A stretch of 6,239 bases of DNA from CAZBUB01 sp046546355 (GTDB lineage Bacteria; Desulfobacterota; Desulfovibrionia; Desulfovibrionales; Desulfothermaceae): NCBI GenBank assembly GCA_046546355.1, contig JBKGXZ010000099.1, positions 1 to 6,239 on the forward strand. Reading direction: 5' to 3'. Numbering within the stretch: the stretch's first letter is position 1; every line of letters starts with the position of its first letter. Both the position numbers and the translations under genes were made by a program. The notes under the pieces were generated by a model that did not search any database, was not told the origin of the DNA, and worked only from the letters and a program-made list of their open reading frames with translations. Below, piece by piece: positions 6,105-6,239 of the stretch.

Positions 6105-6177
6105 CAGGGGTGGTTGGGATAATGTTTCTTAGACCTTATTTTTCAGTATATTATTAACCCACTATGTCAAGTATGTG

Positions 6178-6209
6178 CTATGCTCAGGCCTTCATGGCCA
6201 GGAGCGTAG
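6178..6209. repeat. Two-step hairpin near the right edge
   Basis: CTATGCTC (6178-6185) pairs with GAGCGTAG (6202-6209), with one G-T wobble. Inside, GGCC (6187-6190) pairs with GGCC (6196-6199) around a TTCAT loop. On the plus strand a short TTTT (about 6214-6217) follows, too weak and distant for a clear terminator, and no plus-strand gene is seen upstream. On the minus strand there is no T run. Its role is unknown. Confidence 0.4.
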
Positions 6210-6239
6210 AGCGTTTTCGGCCCTGCTTGCCTGTAAGCA

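Larger units (their letters stand above)
5900..6116. repeat. REP/BIME-like palindromic unit, 217 bp
   Basis: CAACCACCCCT (5900-5910) is repeated in inverted orientation as AGGGGTGGTTG (6106-6116), a perfect 11-bp match. Just inside each foot a further CCCC block leads into a hairpin: a 16-bp-arm stem on the left (5915-5977) and a 10-bp-arm palindrome on the right (6084-6104). Two inverted foot-plus-hairpin modules around a spacer is the layout of a BIME (paired REP elements mobilised by Y1 REP-associated transposases). It would also fit a non-autonomous IS200/IS605-type element. From memory, the right module closely resembles a C/G-rich palindrome found in many copies in diverse bacterial genomes. 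No transposase and no clear target-site duplication is seen. Confidence 0.6.
5677..6239. other. 563-bp gene-free region upstream of lon, rich in palindromes
   Basis: No open frame here combines a ribosome binding site with a plausible protein. The longest (5784-6038, plus strand, 84 codons, TTG start) reads through the C-rich palindromes, is proline-rich by composition and has no Shine-Dalgarno. The region holds the lon leader (5677 to about 5820) with several inverted repeats, the REP/BIME-like unit (5900-6116) and a hairpin near the right edge (6178-6209). No tRNA, CRISPR array or transposase fragment was recognised. Confidence 0.7.

Noticed and set aside
5900..6116. CRISPR array or attC-type integron site
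   Set aside because: There are no regularly spaced direct repeats and no paired RYYYAAC/GTTRRRY core sites. The structure is a pair of inverted hairpin modules.

Overview
The window carries five genes, all on the minus strand. In order of transcription (right to left) they are lon (ATP-dependent protease La), rplU (ribosomal protein L21), rpmA (ribosomal protein L27), obgE/cgtA (ribosome-assembly GTPase) and proB (glutamate 5-kinase with a C-terminal PUA domain). All five look intact. Protein character and the rplU-rpmA-obgE-proB order suggest a Deltaproteobacterium (Desulfobacterota), most likely a Desulfovibrionales-type sulfate reducer of moderate G+C. That placement rests on remembered family resemblance and gene order, not on a search.

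Layout. Bases 1-88 lie downstream of proB and hold a candidate minus-strand promoter reading out of the left edge. proB (89-1264) and obgE (1273-2277) are 8 nt apart, and the proB ribosome binding site overlaps the obgE stop codon, so the two are probably translationally coupled. Between obgE and rpmA (2440-2709) is a strong intrinsic terminator, about 25 nt past the rpmA stop. rplU-rpmA can therefore form its own short transcript, and obgE-proB must depend on read-through or on an internal promoter. rplU (2732-3046) has a good sigma70-type promoter whose -35 box sits in a 7-bp-arm palindrome. lon (3268-5676) is upstream and probably transcribed separately. Its start is fixed by a strong Shine-Dalgarno 13 codons inside the longest open frame.

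The right-hand 563 bases (5677-6239) have no credible gene but are rich in structure. The lon leader has an inverted repeat, a GC-rich palindrome and short heptamer repeats. A 217-bp unit (5900-6116) is bounded by 11-bp inverted repeats of a CAACCACCCCT foot, and each foot adjoins a hairpin: one has perfect 16-bp arms and a 31-nt loop, the other perfect 10-bp arms. This resembles a REP/BIME-type or other non-autonomous palindromic element. A further 12-bp hairpin lies near the right edge.

The genes join translation and ribosome assembly (L21, L27, Obg) with proline synthesis (ProB) and protein quality control (Lon). No new multi-gene system is visible. The most unusual material is the palindromic unit upstream of lon and the regulatory architecture around rplU and obgE.
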